Positions 15,584 through 23,399 of a DNA stretch of 64,000 nucleotides are shown here, in pieces (the first letter of the stretch is position 1; every line of letters starts with the position of its first letter). The stretch covers positions 9,750-73,749 of the forward strand of contig CAZJUR010000003.1 of NCBI GenBank assembly GCA_964549525.1, read 5' to 3'. The notes beneath the pieces were generated by a model, which ran no database searches, was not told where the DNA came from, and saw only the letters and a program-made list of their open reading frames with translations. The position numbers were made by a program, and so were the translations under genes. Source of the DNA: CAZJUR01 sp964549525. Lineage in GTDB: Bacteria; Patescibacteriota; Saccharimonadia; Saccharimonadales; Saccharimonadaceae.

Positions 15584-17986
15584 ATGCAAAAGTATTCACC
15601 AAAAGATATCGAAGTCAAATGGCAAAAGATTTGGGCAGATGATGCGCGATATGCTGCCCCAGACACATCTGATAAGCCAAAATACTATATTAGCGGCATG
15701 TTCCCATACCCCAGTGGAAGCGGTATGCACACTGGTCACTTTTTTGAGCATTCGATCGTTGATACTATCGCGCGTTTTAAACGAGCAACCGGGCACAATG
15801 TCATGTACCCTATGGGTTGGGATTCGTTTGGCTTACCAGCGGAAAATTACGCCATTAAAACTGGCACGGCACCAGCAGTTTCCACCAAACAAAATATCGC
15901 AAATTTCACCAATCAATTAGAACGAGTTGGCGCCAGTATTGATTGGACGCGCGAAATCAATACATCCGATCCCGAATATTACAAATGGACGCAGTGGATT
16001 TTTACCCAGTTTTTCGAGCACGGACTAGCGTACCAAAAGGAAGCCAACCAGTGGTGGTGCCCTGTTGATAAGACGGTGCTCGCCAATGAACAAGTCGAAG
16101 GCGGCAAATGTTGGCGCTGCGAATCTGAAGTTGAAAAAAAGGCGATGAAGCAATGGTTTTTTAAAATCACAGAGTATGCTGATGCACTGCTGGAAGAAAT
16201 CCCCGCGCTCGACTGGCCAGAAAAAATCAAAACTGCGCAAACCAACTGGATTGGGAAATCTTGCGGCGCTGAAGTCGACTTTGAGGTTATTGATACCAAG
16301 AAGCTTATTACCGTCTTTACGACGCGACCGGATACCTTGTTTGGGGCGACGTTTCTCGTACTAGCGCCAGAGCATCCGATGATTGGCGAGTTGACGACTG
16401 AGGAGAAAAAACAAGAGGTTGAATCCTATATCAAAAATGCCCTGAAAAAATCCGACATTGAACGCCAAGAAAATAAAGAGAAAACGGGTGTCTTTACCGG
16501 TACCTATGCCACAAATCCAGTCAATGGCGAGAAAATCCCTGTGTGGGTGGCAGATTACGTGCTATGGGGCTATGGCACTGGTGCGATTATGGCAGTACCT
16601 GCACACGACGAGCGCGACGGCGAATTTGCACAGAAATTTGACCTCATAATTAAGCCAGTTATTGAAAGTGACGAAGAATTTTATGATGGTGATGGCGAGA
16701 TGATCAATTCAGGGCAATTTGATGGCATATCTAGCGAACAGGCGCGTGAAGAAATCGTCGCTTGGTTAGAGCAGCAAGGCTTCGGGCGGTCGAAAACGCA
16801 GTATAAAATGCGCGATTGGTTGATTTCACGCCAGCGCTATTGGGGCGCACCCATTCCGATCATCCATTGTAAAAAAGATGGCGCTGTGCCAGTTCCTGAG
16901 AGTGATTTACCAGTGGTTCTACCGGAAGTGGATAATTATGAGCCACAAGGGGAAAGTGTTTTAAGGAGCCAAAAAGACTGGGTAAAAACGACTTGTCCTA
17001 AATGTGGTGGCGAGGGCGAGCGAGAAACAGATACAATGGATGGCTACGCATGTAGTTCATGGTACTTGCTGCGCTATACCGATCCTAAAAATACGCAGCG
17101 AGCGTGGGCAACCGAAAAAGCTCAGTATTGGACACCACTTGATTTTTATTGTGGCGGCGATCACGCGGTGGCGCATTTGCTCTACGTACGGTTTTGGAAT
17201 CACGTGTTTTACGAAATGGGTCTCGTACCCAGCAAAGAACCCGTCAAAAAACTGGTCTATCATGGCTATATCAACGCTGAAGACGGCACTAAGATGAGTA
17301 AAAGTAAGGGGAATGTTGTTGATCCGCTGGAAGTGATCGATGCAGGTTATGGCGCCGATACGCTACGCACCTTCGAACTATTTCTTGGCCCGATCAACGA
17401 AGATAGTGAATGGGATCCAAAGGGTATTGCTGGTGTCTATCGCTTTTTAAACCGCACCTGGCATCTGACGCAAGAATATCTTGCCGCCGAAAAAATTGAT
17501 CACGAAAATGCCGATCTTACTGCCTATGAGCACAGAACAATCAAAAAAGTGACCGAAGATATTAATCGTTTAAATTTTAATACAGCTATCGCTGCACTCA
17601 TGGAGTATGTAAATGAACTGTATAAATTAAAATTACAAGGTTTTTCTTACGCTTGGCAGCAGCCCATTGAGCACTTGATACAACTTGTCGCTCCATTTGC
17701 GCCCCACATGGCAGCTGAACTATGGCAACAGCTTGGACATGATGAAATGCTCGATTTTGCCATATGGCCAGAATGGGACGAGACGTTATTAGTAGTTGAT
17801 ACCATAGAACTCCCAGTTCAGATAAATGGCAAGATGCGTGGTACTGTAGCAGTATCACCAGAGGCGAGCGAAGAAGAAGTTGTAGCCCTTGTTAAACAGC
17901 AAGGAAAAATAGCTCCTTATCTCAGTGACAAGGAGCTACGGAAAGTGATTTACGTCAAGAAACGAATTATCAATATTGTTCTGTAA
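15584..17986 (+). CDS. leuS: Leucyl-tRNA synthetase
   Basis: 800 aa, class I synthetase that charges tRNA-Leu. The HIGH-type motif is PYPSGSGMHTGHFFEHSI near residue 43; the KMSKS motif is TKMSKSKGNV near residue 573. The CP1 editing domain is present (TTRPDTLFGATFLVLAPEHP; GTGAIMAVPAHDERD). A cysteine pair set (CPVDKTVLANEQ, CWRCE) and a second (CPKCGGEG) are in normal LeuRS positions. Anticodon-binding and C-terminal domains are complete, ending YVKKRIINIVL. Monocistronic, with a leaderless promoter. Confidence 0.97.
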   Translation: MQKYSPKDIEVKWQKIWADDARYAAPDTSDKPKYYISGMFPYPSGSGMHTGHFFEHSIVDTIARFKRATGHNVMYPMGWDSFGLPAENYAIKTGTAPAVSTKQNIANFTNQLERVGASIDWTREINTSDPEYYKWTQWIFTQFFEHGLAYQKEANQWWCPVDKTVLANEQVEGGKCWRCESEVEKKAMKQWFFKITEYADALLEEIPALDWPEKIKTAQTNWIGKSCGAEVDFEVIDTKKLITVFTTRPDTLFGATFLVLAPEHPMIGELTTEEKKQEVESYIKNALKKSDIERQENKEKTGVFTGTYATNPVNGEKIPVWVADYVLWGYGTGAIMAVPAHDERDGEFAQKFDLIIKPVIESDEEFYDGDGEMINSGQFDGISSEQAREEIVAWLEQQGFGRSKTQYKMRDWLISRQRYWGAPIPIIHCKKDGAVPVPESDLPVVLPEVDNYEPQGESVLRSQKDWVKTTCPKCGGEGERETDTMDGYACSSWYLLRYTDPKNTQRAWATEKAQYWTPLDFYCGGDHAVAHLLYVRFWNHVFYEMGLVPSKEPVKKLVYHGYINAEDGTKMSKSKGNVVDPLEVIDAGYGADTLRTFELFLGPINEDSEWDPKGIAGVYRFLNRTWHLTQEYLAAEKIDHENADLTAYEHRTIKKVTEDINRLNFNTAIAALMEYVNELYKLKLQGFSYAWQQPIEHLIQLVAPFAPHMAAELWQQLGHDEMLDFAIWPEWDETLLVVDTIELPVQINGKMRGTVAVSPEASEEEVVALVKQQGKIAPYLSDKELRKVIYVKKRIINIVL

Positions 17987-17996
17987 CTTATGTATC

Positions 17997-18281
17997 CTAC
18001 TTAGCTTGGCGTGCCAAAGAACTATCTGGGTTATTCTGAATAAATTCTTGGGCATTGTGCGTAGATTGTTGTTGAGGCTGCTCAATCATTCTATCTACTG
18101 CCTTAAATCCCGCAGGTATAGCTATGGTAGCTAAAACGAGTGCAGCTACACGCTTTGCTGTTCGCATATGTTCAGTTGATAATGCTTCATCACGCTTTTG
18201 ATTTGCTGTCTCTTGGGAAGTGCGAGCAAGTTCAGAAATTTCGTTATTTGATAATGCGTGTGGGTGAATATTATGATTCAT
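17997..18281 (-). CDS. Small single-helix membrane protein
   Basis: 94 aa, unknown. A hydrophilic N-terminal helix (NNEISELARTSQETANQKRD) is followed by one hydrophobic helix AALVLATIAIPAGF and a polar tail with EQPQQQSTHNAQ. I start at 18281 because a TATAGT box (18289-18294) ends 7 nt upstream; the in-frame ATG at 18317 lies beyond it. Convergent with leuS, with a 10-nt gap. Confidence 0.6.
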   Translation of the reverse strand: MNHNIHPHALSNNEISELARTSQETANQKRDEALSTEHMRTAKRVAALVLATIAIPAGFKAVDRMIEQPQQQSTHNAQEFIQNNPDSSLARQAK

Positions 18282-18325
18282 ATTAAACACTATAGCATAA
18301 GCATATAAAAATGTCAATACCTTTC

Positions 18326-18354
18326 TTGAAAAATGGAAAGATTTTAGGTATACT
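18326..18354 (+). promoter_or_regulatory. Sigma70-type promoter for rpmF-nusB unit
   Basis: TTGAAA (18326-18331), 17-nt spacer, TATACT (18349-18354). It leads a 35-nt leader with AAAGGAG before the bL32 gene. Confidence 0.8.
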
Positions 18355-18394
18355 TATCTGTAAGTGAAATAATAGTGGAAAGGAGTGGTTTTAT

Positions 18395-18541
18395 ATGGGA
18401 AAACCAAAGAAGCAAACGAGTCCACGCAAAACTGGTTTACGACGCAGCCATCTTGTGGTGAAACTAGCGCGTAAAGTAAATGCGAAATCGCCCGTCAAGG
18501 CCTACACAACCAGACGTGAGAGTGGTAAGAAAGCTGCATAG
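18395..18541 (+). CDS. rpmF: Probable 50S ribosomal protein bL32, divergent
   Basis: 48 aa. The N-terminus MGKPKKQTSPRKTGLRRSHL matches the bL32 pattern (V/K-P-K-K-x-T-S then R-R-S-H). The usual C-terminal zinc ribbon (CxxC...CxxC) is absent: there is no cysteine, and the end is a basic tail RRESGKKAA. AAAGGAG precedes the ATG by about 10 nt. nusB follows after 59 nt. Function is inferred from the N-terminal pattern and position; a generic basic ribosomal protein is the alternative. Confidence 0.75.
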   Translation: MGKPKKQTSPRKTGLRRSHLVVKLARKVNAKSPVKAYTTRRESGKKAA

Positions 18542-18600
18542 CGCAGCAATAGTAATCGAACCTTAAGATCAATAAATAAAAGTAAAAAGGAATATGTCAC

Positions 18601-19041
18601 GTGGCATCAAACCGTCACTTAGGAAGAATTATAGCCCTTCAGACCTTGTATGAAGCAGAATTTCATGGCGCCAGCTATACCGAACAGGAAATATCCGATA
18701 CCTACAAGCGAAATCTATCTCGATACGAAAAGGCTGTTAAAGACACCGAATTTGTGCAGCAGCTCATTATGGGCGTTTTCAAAGAAAAGCATGAACTCGA
18801 TGCAATTTTGAGCCCTATAGCTCCGGATTGGCCGCTCGAACAAATTTCTAAAGTTGATCTGACCATTTTGCGCATAGCTATCTATGAACTGCTTCATTAT
18901 CAAGCAGATGTTCCGCCAAAAGTTGTTATCAATGAGGCGGTCGAGCTGGCAAAATCATTTGGCTCAGACAATTCGTCACGGTTCGTTAACGGTGTACTCG
19001 GAACAGCCCTTAAAACAATCTCAAAGGATAAAAAGAAGTAA
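18601..19041 (+). CDS. nusB: Transcription antitermination factor NusB
   Basis: 146 aa, normal length. It opens ASNRHLGRIIALQTLYEAEF and has the family end AVELAKSFGSDNSSRFVNGVLGTA. NusB binds boxA RNA with S10 to prevent early termination in rRNA operons. Start is GTG 18601, with AAAAAGGAA about 8 nt upstream; the ATG at 18594 is out of frame. Its TAA overlaps the ATG of the next gene. Confidence 0.95.
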   Translation: MASNRHLGRIIALQTLYEAEFHGASYTEQEISDTYKRNLSRYEKAVKDTEFVQQLIMGVFKEKHELDAILSPIAPDWPLEQISKVDLTILRIAIYELLHYQADVPPKVVINEAVELAKSFGSDNSSRFVNGVLGTALKTISKDKKK

Positions 19042-19535
19042 TGCAAACCCCAAAATTTAACAATATTAAGAAATATTTCTCTCGAGGCAAGCCATCGATT
19101 CAAGAAATCGTACGTGAGCCAACCTCTGGAGGTATTGTCTATCGTGTCACTAAATCGGGAGAGATTGAAATTCTCCTTATTCAAGATGCAAAAGATCGCT
19201 GGACAATCCCTAAGGGCCACATCGAAGAAGGCGAAACTGCTCAACAAACCGCTAAACGTGAAATTGCCGAAGAGGCAGGCCTCAAGGACACCGAAATACT
19301 GGGTTGGCTCGGGAAAATTCATTTTCGTTATCGACGCGTCAATACATTGGTGCTCATGACGACACAAATATACCTTGTTCATGCAAAAGGTGATACCAAT
19401 GCTATCAAAAAGGAAGAGTGGATGAACGGGATTGGCTGGTTTGGCTTTCATGATGCCCTCGAAAAGATAGAGTACGAAGATATTGGTAAATTGATGCTGC
19501 TCGCACGCAAGCGCATACGTCAAGCAAAGGGGTGA
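19041..19535 (+). CDS. Nudix hydrolase
   Basis: 164 aa. The Nudix box is complete, starting GHIEEGETAQQTAKREIAEE (about residues 59-81), fitting G-x5-E-x7-R-E-U-x-E-E-x-G-U, so it should hydrolyse a nucleoside diphosphate linked to another group. Upstream, SGGIVYRVTKSGEIEILLIQ and RWTIPKGHI resemble bacterial Ap4A/dinucleotide hydrolases. Substrate cannot be fixed from sequence. Coupled to nusB by a 1-nt overlap; rnc follows after 4 nt. Confidence 0.92.
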   Translation: MQTPKFNNIKKYFSRGKPSIQEIVREPTSGGIVYRVTKSGEIEILLIQDAKDRWTIPKGHIEEGETAQQTAKREIAEEAGLKDTEILGWLGKIHFRYRRVNTLVLMTTQIYLVHAKGDTNAIKKEEWMNGIGWFGFHDALEKIEYEDIGKLMLLARKRIRQAKG

Positions 19536-19539
19536 ATCG

Positions 19540-20244
19540 ATGTCTGGTATGAACAAAACACCCTATCAAAACTTTAGTACCGATAAGCTCGGCTTCGCAT
19601 TTGAAAATATTGACCTGTTGATCACAGCATTAACTCACCGAAGCTATGTCAATGAGCACCGTAAAAGTAGTAGTGAACATAACGAACGACTAGAGTTTCT
19701 CGGCGACGCTGTTCTTGAGCTCGTAGTCACGGACTATCTTTTTACGAACTATAAAGAATCAGAAGGAACGCTTACTTCATGGCGAGCAGCTTTAGTGCGT
19801 ACAGAGAGTATCGGGGATGCAGGAAGCAAACTAGGCTATGAGCCGTTACTACGATTAAGTCGTGGCGAAAAACAAGGATCAGATCGTGCGCGACGACAAA
19901 TTATGGCCAATGCATTCGAAGCCGTCATCGGGGCTATATATTTAGATAAAGGGTATGATGAAGCGAAAAAATTTATTTCAACGCATATCTTGAGTAAATT
20001 AGGTGATATTATCCACACTGGCTCATGGCGAGATGCGAAATCACAGCTGCAAGAGTATGCTCAACGTATCGATGGACATACCCCTGTCTATAAAGTGATT
20101 GATGAAGATGGACCTGATCACGATAAATTTTTTACGCTCGGAGTTTACGTTGGTGGGGTATTAAAGGGCAAGGGACGAGGGAGCTCCAAGCAAATCGCAC
20201 AGCAAGAAGCTGCTAAAAAAGCAATTGAAAAGTATGAGCGCTAA
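19540..20244 (+). CDS. rnc: Ribonuclease III
   Basis: 234 aa, full length. Double-strand RNA endonuclease for rRNA maturation. The catalytic signature NERLEFLGDAVLELVVTDYL is near residues 47-66, with the second acidic site in ANAFEAVIGAIYLDKGYDEA. The C-terminal double-strand RNA-binding domain (KSQLQEYAQRIDGHTPVYK ... GRGSSKQIAQQEAAKKAI) is intact. Last gene of the bL32-nusB-Nudix-rnc unit. Confidence 0.97.
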   Translation: MSGMNKTPYQNFSTDKLGFAFENIDLLITALTHRSYVNEHRKSSSEHNERLEFLGDAVLELVVTDYLFTNYKESEGTLTSWRAALVRTESIGDAGSKLGYEPLLRLSRGEKQGSDRARRQIMANAFEAVIGAIYLDKGYDEAKKFISTHILSKLGDIIHTGSWRDAKSQLQEYAQRIDGHTPVYKVIDEDGPDHDKFFTLGVYVGGVLKGKGRGSSKQIAQQEAAKKAIEKYER

Positions 20245-20258
20245 GCAAACTGGAATTT

Positions 20259-20591
20259 TTACCCTCTTGCACCAGAAAAGATAGCTAAACCGCCTAAAAG
20301 AAGAAAGAATATAATAAAAGTAATTATTGCCAGAGTGGCGAGTACCGTTAATACGCCATTAATCCACATACCCACAAGCGATATCGTACTTTTTTGACCC
20401 ACTTCTTTTGCCTTCCTATACCCTAGATAAGAAATAATAAATCCAATTAGATACAGTTGGAGCGCGAGTCCTATAATTAAACCGACGACTCCCAGCATAA
20501 GACCAGGATCATCTGACGTTGTTGTCGGAGGTTGAGGTGTGGGATGAGGCGCAGGGGATTCAGGTGTGGAAGAAGGGGTTTTGTTAGTCAT
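20259..20591 (-). CDS. Small membrane protein with proline-rich N-terminus
   Basis: 110 aa. The first 30 residues are P/S/T-rich; then two hydrophobic segments (GVVGLIIGLALQLYLIGFII and a C-terminal IITFIIFFLLLGGLAIF). The arrangement resembles DUF4190-type proteins of Gram-positive bacteria, but the match is loose. ATAGGAG precedes the ATG. Convergent with rnc. Confidence 0.65.
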   Translation of the reverse strand: MTNKTPSSTPESPAPHPTPQPPTTTSDDPGLMLGVVGLIIGLALQLYLIGFIISYLGYRKAKEVGQKSTISLVGMWINGVLTVLATLAIITFIIFFLLLGGLAIFSGARG

Positions 20592-20631
20592 TATGTTGCT
20601 CCTATATTATGACATCATAAGTATAGCATAA

Positions 20632-20660
20632 TTGACATTTTCTACCTCTTACGATACACT
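20632..20660 (+). promoter_or_regulatory. Sigma70-type promoter for rpsP
   Basis: TTGACA (20632-20637), 17-nt spacer, TACACT (20655-20660), followed by a leader of about 40 nt to rpsP. Confidence 0.85.
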
Positions 20661-20707
20661 AGTATTCATTGTAAATATCAACGTCTAACAAGAAAGAGTT
20701 TTTATAC

Positions 20708-21184
20708 ATGTTAGCTATACGCTTACAGCGGCTCGGTCGCAAAAAATATCCTGTGTATCGAGTTGCGGTTCAGGAAGCCCAGCGCCACCCATCTAGCGGA
20801 CGAGTGGTTGCATATGTTGGGAGCTATAATCCACATACCAAACAAACGTCACTCAATAAAGAAAAAGTAGAGACCTATTTAAAAAACGGCGCTCAACCCA
20901 GCCCACGAGTAGTTAAGCTGCTTGAAGCTGAAAAAATTAGCTTGCCATCTTGGGTGAAAAAACGAACGACTTCTCAAGCGAAGCACATTCGTCATCCTGA
21001 AAAACTTCGTAAAAATGCTCCAGAGAGCGCAGAAGAAACGCCAACTGATGAAGGAGCCCAAGAAACTACTTCAGCTGATGATACGGCAAAAAACGTTGAT
21101 CAAAATGAAGAAAAATCTTCTCCAGAACCATCGACAAGCGAATCATCTGAGCAAACAGACGACGAAAACACCGCTAACAAATAA
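20708..21184 (+). CDS. rpsP: 30S ribosomal protein bS16 with acidic C-terminal extension
   Basis: 158 aa; the bS16 core takes the first 80 or so residues (MLAIRLQRLGRKKYPVYRVA, GRVVAYVGSYNPHTKQ, KNGAQPSPRVVKLLEAEKI). The remaining 75 residues are a low-complexity E/S/T/D-rich tail (EETPTDEGAQETTSADD) that ordinary bS16 lacks. The tail is likely disordered and solvent-exposed. rpsP-KH-trmD is a common bacterial order, and it is kept here, although each gene has its own promoter. Confidence 0.95.
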   Translation: MLAIRLQRLGRKKYPVYRVAVQEAQRHPSSGRVVAYVGSYNPHTKQTSLNKEKVETYLKNGAQPSPRVVKLLEAEKISLPSWVKKRTTSQAKHIRHPEKLRKNAPESAEETPTDEGAQETTSADDTAKNVDQNEEKSSPEPSTSESSEQTDDENTANK

Positions 21185-21231
21185 TCTTTTTATACTCTAA
21201 ATCTACAGACGATCCATGCTCGAATTATACT

Positions 21232-21260
21232 TTGCATATTCATGATGCTTACGGTACAAT
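21232..21260 (+). promoter_or_regulatory. Sigma70-type promoter for the KH-domain gene
   Basis: TTGCAT (21232-21237), 17-nt spacer, TACAAT (21255-21260). The KH gene starts 38 nt on, after a AAAGGAG site. Confidence 0.75.
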
Positions 21261-21297
21261 AAATGCACAACATACGTGAAGTGTAAAGGAGACTGAA

Positions 21298-21690
21298 ATG
21301 GCTAGTATCGACCAACAATTTATTGAGTATATTGTCAAAGAATTAGTAGGACATCCGGATGATGTTGTAGTAGAGCGACGAATTGACGAAAAAGGTGTAT
21401 TGCTTGAATTAACTGTCAACCCTGAAGATTTGGGTCGGGTAATTGGCAAGCGCGGTGCAACGGCTCAAAGTTTACGCACTCTGCTACGTGCACTTGGTAC
21501 AAAAAATGATGCGCGATATAATCTCAAAATTGTTAATAATGACGAGCCTGCAACTAGCTCACCATCAACTTTGAGTGACGATGATCATGCAACTGTGGAT
21601 GAATCAACAGATAAGAGTGTGGAAAACGAATCTAATTTAGCGAAAAATACCCGAAAAGAACTTGCAGAACTAGACGATCTTGATATATAA
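21298..21690 (+). CDS. khpA: KH-domain RNA-binding protein (KhpA-like) with C-terminal tail
   Basis: 130 aa. The first 78 residues are a KhpA-type KH domain: QFIEYIVKELVGHPDDVVVE, then LTVNPEDLGRVIGKRGATAQ with the GKRG loop. The last 50 residues are an acidic S/T/D-rich tail, not present in most KhpA proteins and similar in style to the tail of the adjacent bS16. KhpA binds RNA and is commonly placed between rpsP and trmD, as here. Confidence 0.92.
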   Translation: MASIDQQFIEYIVKELVGHPDDVVVERRIDEKGVLLELTVNPEDLGRVIGKRGATAQSLRTLLRALGTKNDARYNLKIVNNDEPATSSPSTLSDDDHATVDESTDKSVENESNLAKNTRKELAELDDLDI

Positions 21691-21807
21691 TCATGAGCAG
21701 TTCAGGTGATCCACCACGAACCAATGTCCTAACATAGGACCACCGATAAAACCAAAACAAAAGCTTTACGCGAGCAAACGATAGAGTTTGAGAGCTTTAT
21801 GTGAGAA

Positions 21808-21840
21808 AATAACTCCTGTTTAGATAGGAGTTATTTTTTT
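21808..21840 (+). terminator. Intrinsic terminator after the KH gene
   Basis: Perfect 10-bp stem (21808-21817 with 21826-21835), 8-nt loop, then a run of T to 21840. The trmD -10 box begins three bases later. The 118 nt between the KH stop and this hairpin hold smaller inverted repeats (GTCCTA/TAGGAC; AAAGCT/AGCTTT) but no gene. Confidence 0.9.
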
Positions 21841-21842
21841 GG

Positions 21843-21848
21843 TATACT
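21843..21848 (+). promoter_or_regulatory. Leaderless-type -10 box of trmD
   Basis: TATACT ends 7 nt before the trmD ATG at 21856 and follows directly on the terminator T-run. Confidence 0.65.
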
Positions 21849-21855
21849 GAGACGG

Positions 21856-22515
21856 ATGAGAAAAATACAGATTATTTCGCTTTTCCCTGAAATGTTTGAA
21901 GGTGTATTAAATACGTCGATGATGTGGAAAGCCCAAAAAGAAAAGCTTATTGATTTTAAGATAATTCAACTTCGTGATTTTGGGATTGGTCCGCGTAAGC
22001 AAGTAGATGATACACCATATGGCGGCGGCGATGGTATGCTCTTAAAACCTGAGCCACTATTTGCGGCAGTGGAGAGTGCAAAAAAACACGATCCCACAGC
22101 AAGAGTAGTATTGATGACCCCAAAAGGTCCTGTATGGAAACAAGCTGATGCACGAGCTTGGTCACAGGACTTACGAGGCCTCATTTTTATTTGCGCTCGC
22201 TATGAAGGCTATGATGAGAGAATTACAACAATAGTCGATGAGCAGGTGAGTATAGGGGAGTATGTTTTAACGGGTGGCGAGCTACCGGCTATGACCGTCA
22301 TTGATAGTATAGTTCGTTTGATTCCTGGCGTGCTTGGCGGTGAAACAAGTACTGAAATCGAAAGTTTTTCAGATGACGATACACTCGAATTCCCCCAATA
22401 TACTCGACCCGAAACGTTTAACGACCTTCAAGTTCCTTCGGTTTTATTGAGTGGTAATCACGCTGAAATAGCCAAGTGGCGAACAAAAAAATCAGTATAT
22501 CCTAATAAATCATAA
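21856..22515 (+). CDS. trmD: tRNA (guanine-N1-)-methyltransferase
   Basis: 219 aa, somewhat short but complete. It methylates G37 of tRNAs reading CNN codons, preventing frameshifts, using SAM. SPOUT-knot signatures are present: DDTPYGGGDGMLLKPEPLF, CARYEGYDERI, and SIGEYVLTGGELPAMTVID. Leaderless promoter directly after a terminator, so it is transcribed apart from rpsP and the KH gene. Confidence 0.97.
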   Translation: MRKIQIISLFPEMFEGVLNTSMMWKAQKEKLIDFKIIQLRDFGIGPRKQVDDTPYGGGDGMLLKPEPLFAAVESAKKHDPTARVVLMTPKGPVWKQADARAWSQDLRGLIFICARYEGYDERITTIVDEQVSIGEYVLTGGELPAMTVIDSIVRLIPGVLGGETSTEIESFSDDDTLEFPQYTRPETFNDLQVPSVLLSGNHAEIAKWRTKKSVYPNKS

Positions 22516-22525
22516 AAAGGGAAAA

Positions 22526-22554
22526 CCCCACGCCCGTTATTCACGAGCGTGGGG
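22526..22554 (-). terminator. Terminator of the small reverse-strand membrane gene
   Basis: Eight-bp stem CCCCACGC/GCGTGGGG with a 13-nt loop. On the reverse strand it is followed by TTTTCCCTTTTT. It overlaps the stop codon of the gene at 22537-22734 and also lies 10 nt past trmD. Confidence 0.6.
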
Positions 22555-22734
22555 TGGAGGTGGTGATTCTTTTCGTAGCAAGATGACGATAATGACAGTG
22601 GCTATCACCAATGGGATAGCAGAGATGCCAACCGTCGCCCAATAAACCTTACCGACCAATGCTCCAATGAGCATCAAGCAGGGGGTATAGATCACCACCA
22701 ATACTACAAAGAGATTAATAAAAAACAATACCAC
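22537..22734 (-). CDS. Small two-helix membrane protein, start uncertain
   Basis: 65 aa from GTG 22734. Two hydrophobic helices (FFINLFVVLVVIYTPCLMLI and ISAIPLVIATVIIVILL) are followed by KESPPPPHARE. The same frame continues upstream of the GTG with a protein-like stretch (YDIHHNATHGTTFSPSK) that has no start codon before an in-frame stop, so the true start is unclear or lost. The GTG lies inside a hairpin (see separate entry). Function unknown. Confidence 0.5.
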   Translation of the reverse strand: MVLFFINLFVVLVVIYTPCLMLIGALVGKVYWATVGISAIPLVIATVIIVILLRKESPPPPHARE

Positions 22735-22806
22735 CTTGCTCGGAGAGAAGGTGGTACCATGCGTTGCGTTGTGGTGGATATCATAGAGCGAATATCACCG
22801 TTTTTA
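22715..22806 (-). promoter_or_regulatory. Structured leader of the small reverse-strand membrane gene
   Basis: A TATAAT box on the reverse strand (22895-22900) faces this region. Two stem-loops follow: one pairing GGTG-ATAT with ATAT-CACC around 22772-22798, and one pairing ACCACCTT with AAGGTGGT around 22715-22740, followed by ATTGTTTTTT, like an intrinsic terminator. The second hairpin covers the proposed GTG start. This looks like an attenuator or a short RNA, but no known class fits. Confidence 0.4.
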
Positions 22807-22905
22807 TCTATACGTTTTTGTTTTTGTTATTCGCTTAAATAGTACTTTATCAGTAAAAAATAAAAAGCGCAAGCACTTTTGCAGAAATAACAACATTATA
22901 TGATT

Positions 22906-22911
22906 TATAAT
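22906..22911 (+). promoter_or_regulatory. Leaderless-type -10 box
   Basis: TATAAT ends 8 nt before ATG 22920. A divergent TATAAT on the reverse strand lies at 22895-22900. Confidence 0.6.
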
Positions 22912-22919
22912 AGATTCAT

Positions 22920-23399
22920 ATGGACAATATATTGCCTCGTGCTAGTTATCCAAAGCATTCTATATCACCTTCTCTTCAGATACATCGCTTAAGTGCCGTC
23001 TTAATTTTAATAATTATTATATGCGCGCAGCTAATGACGTTCGAAAAGCTCGTTCCGATTTTAGATAATTATGCATTGTTTCAGATAAAAAATAATGGCC
23101 AGATTATTGCTAGCATTCTTGTTATTTTAGAAGTTATGGCACTGCCCTATCTCTTACGAATGTCTCTCAGCCCGCTATTTCGTATCGTGAGCTGTGGGAT
23201 GGGTATACTGACGGGTATGATATGGCTTTTGTTTGTTGGATTTCAGATCGGAGGGCAATTCAATGTGAATGTGCTACCAATCTTTGGGGGCTTTTTTGCT
23301 TCCTCGTCATTACTGACTATTTCTACGACACTTCTGATGGTCTGTACTGTAGGGAGCGCTGTATGGCGACTCAGAAAAGATGTATCATATGCAGCTTAG
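22920..23399 (+). CDS. Hypothetical four-helix membrane protein
   Basis: 159 aa, not recognised. Hydrophobic segments at about residues 25-45, 60-80, 90-112 and 120-145 give a likely four-helix integral membrane protein, with a short polar N-terminus and a basic C-terminus (RLRKDVSYAA). Its end overlaps the CapA-like gene by 20 nt, so the two are coupled. Leaderless promoter. Confidence 0.7.
   Translation: MDNILPRASYPKHSISPSLQIHRLSAVLILIIIICAQLMTFEKLVPILDNYALFQIKNNGQIIASILVILEVMALPYLLRMSLSPLFRIVSCGMGILTGMIWLLFVGFQIGGQFNVNVLPIFGGFFASSSLLTISTTLLMVCTVGSAVWRLRKDVSYAA

Noticed and set aside
18900..19556. 218-codon reverse-strand frame opposite nusB and the Nudix gene
   Set aside because: Both forward genes carry family motifs over the same bases, so the reverse frame is a shadow.
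22700..22806. AAGGTGGTACCATGCG on the forward strand, close to a T-box consensus
   Set aside because: The downstream complementary CGTCCCT-type arm, specifier stem and a downstream amino-acid gene are all missing. The hairpin is better explained as a terminator or leader on the reverse strand.
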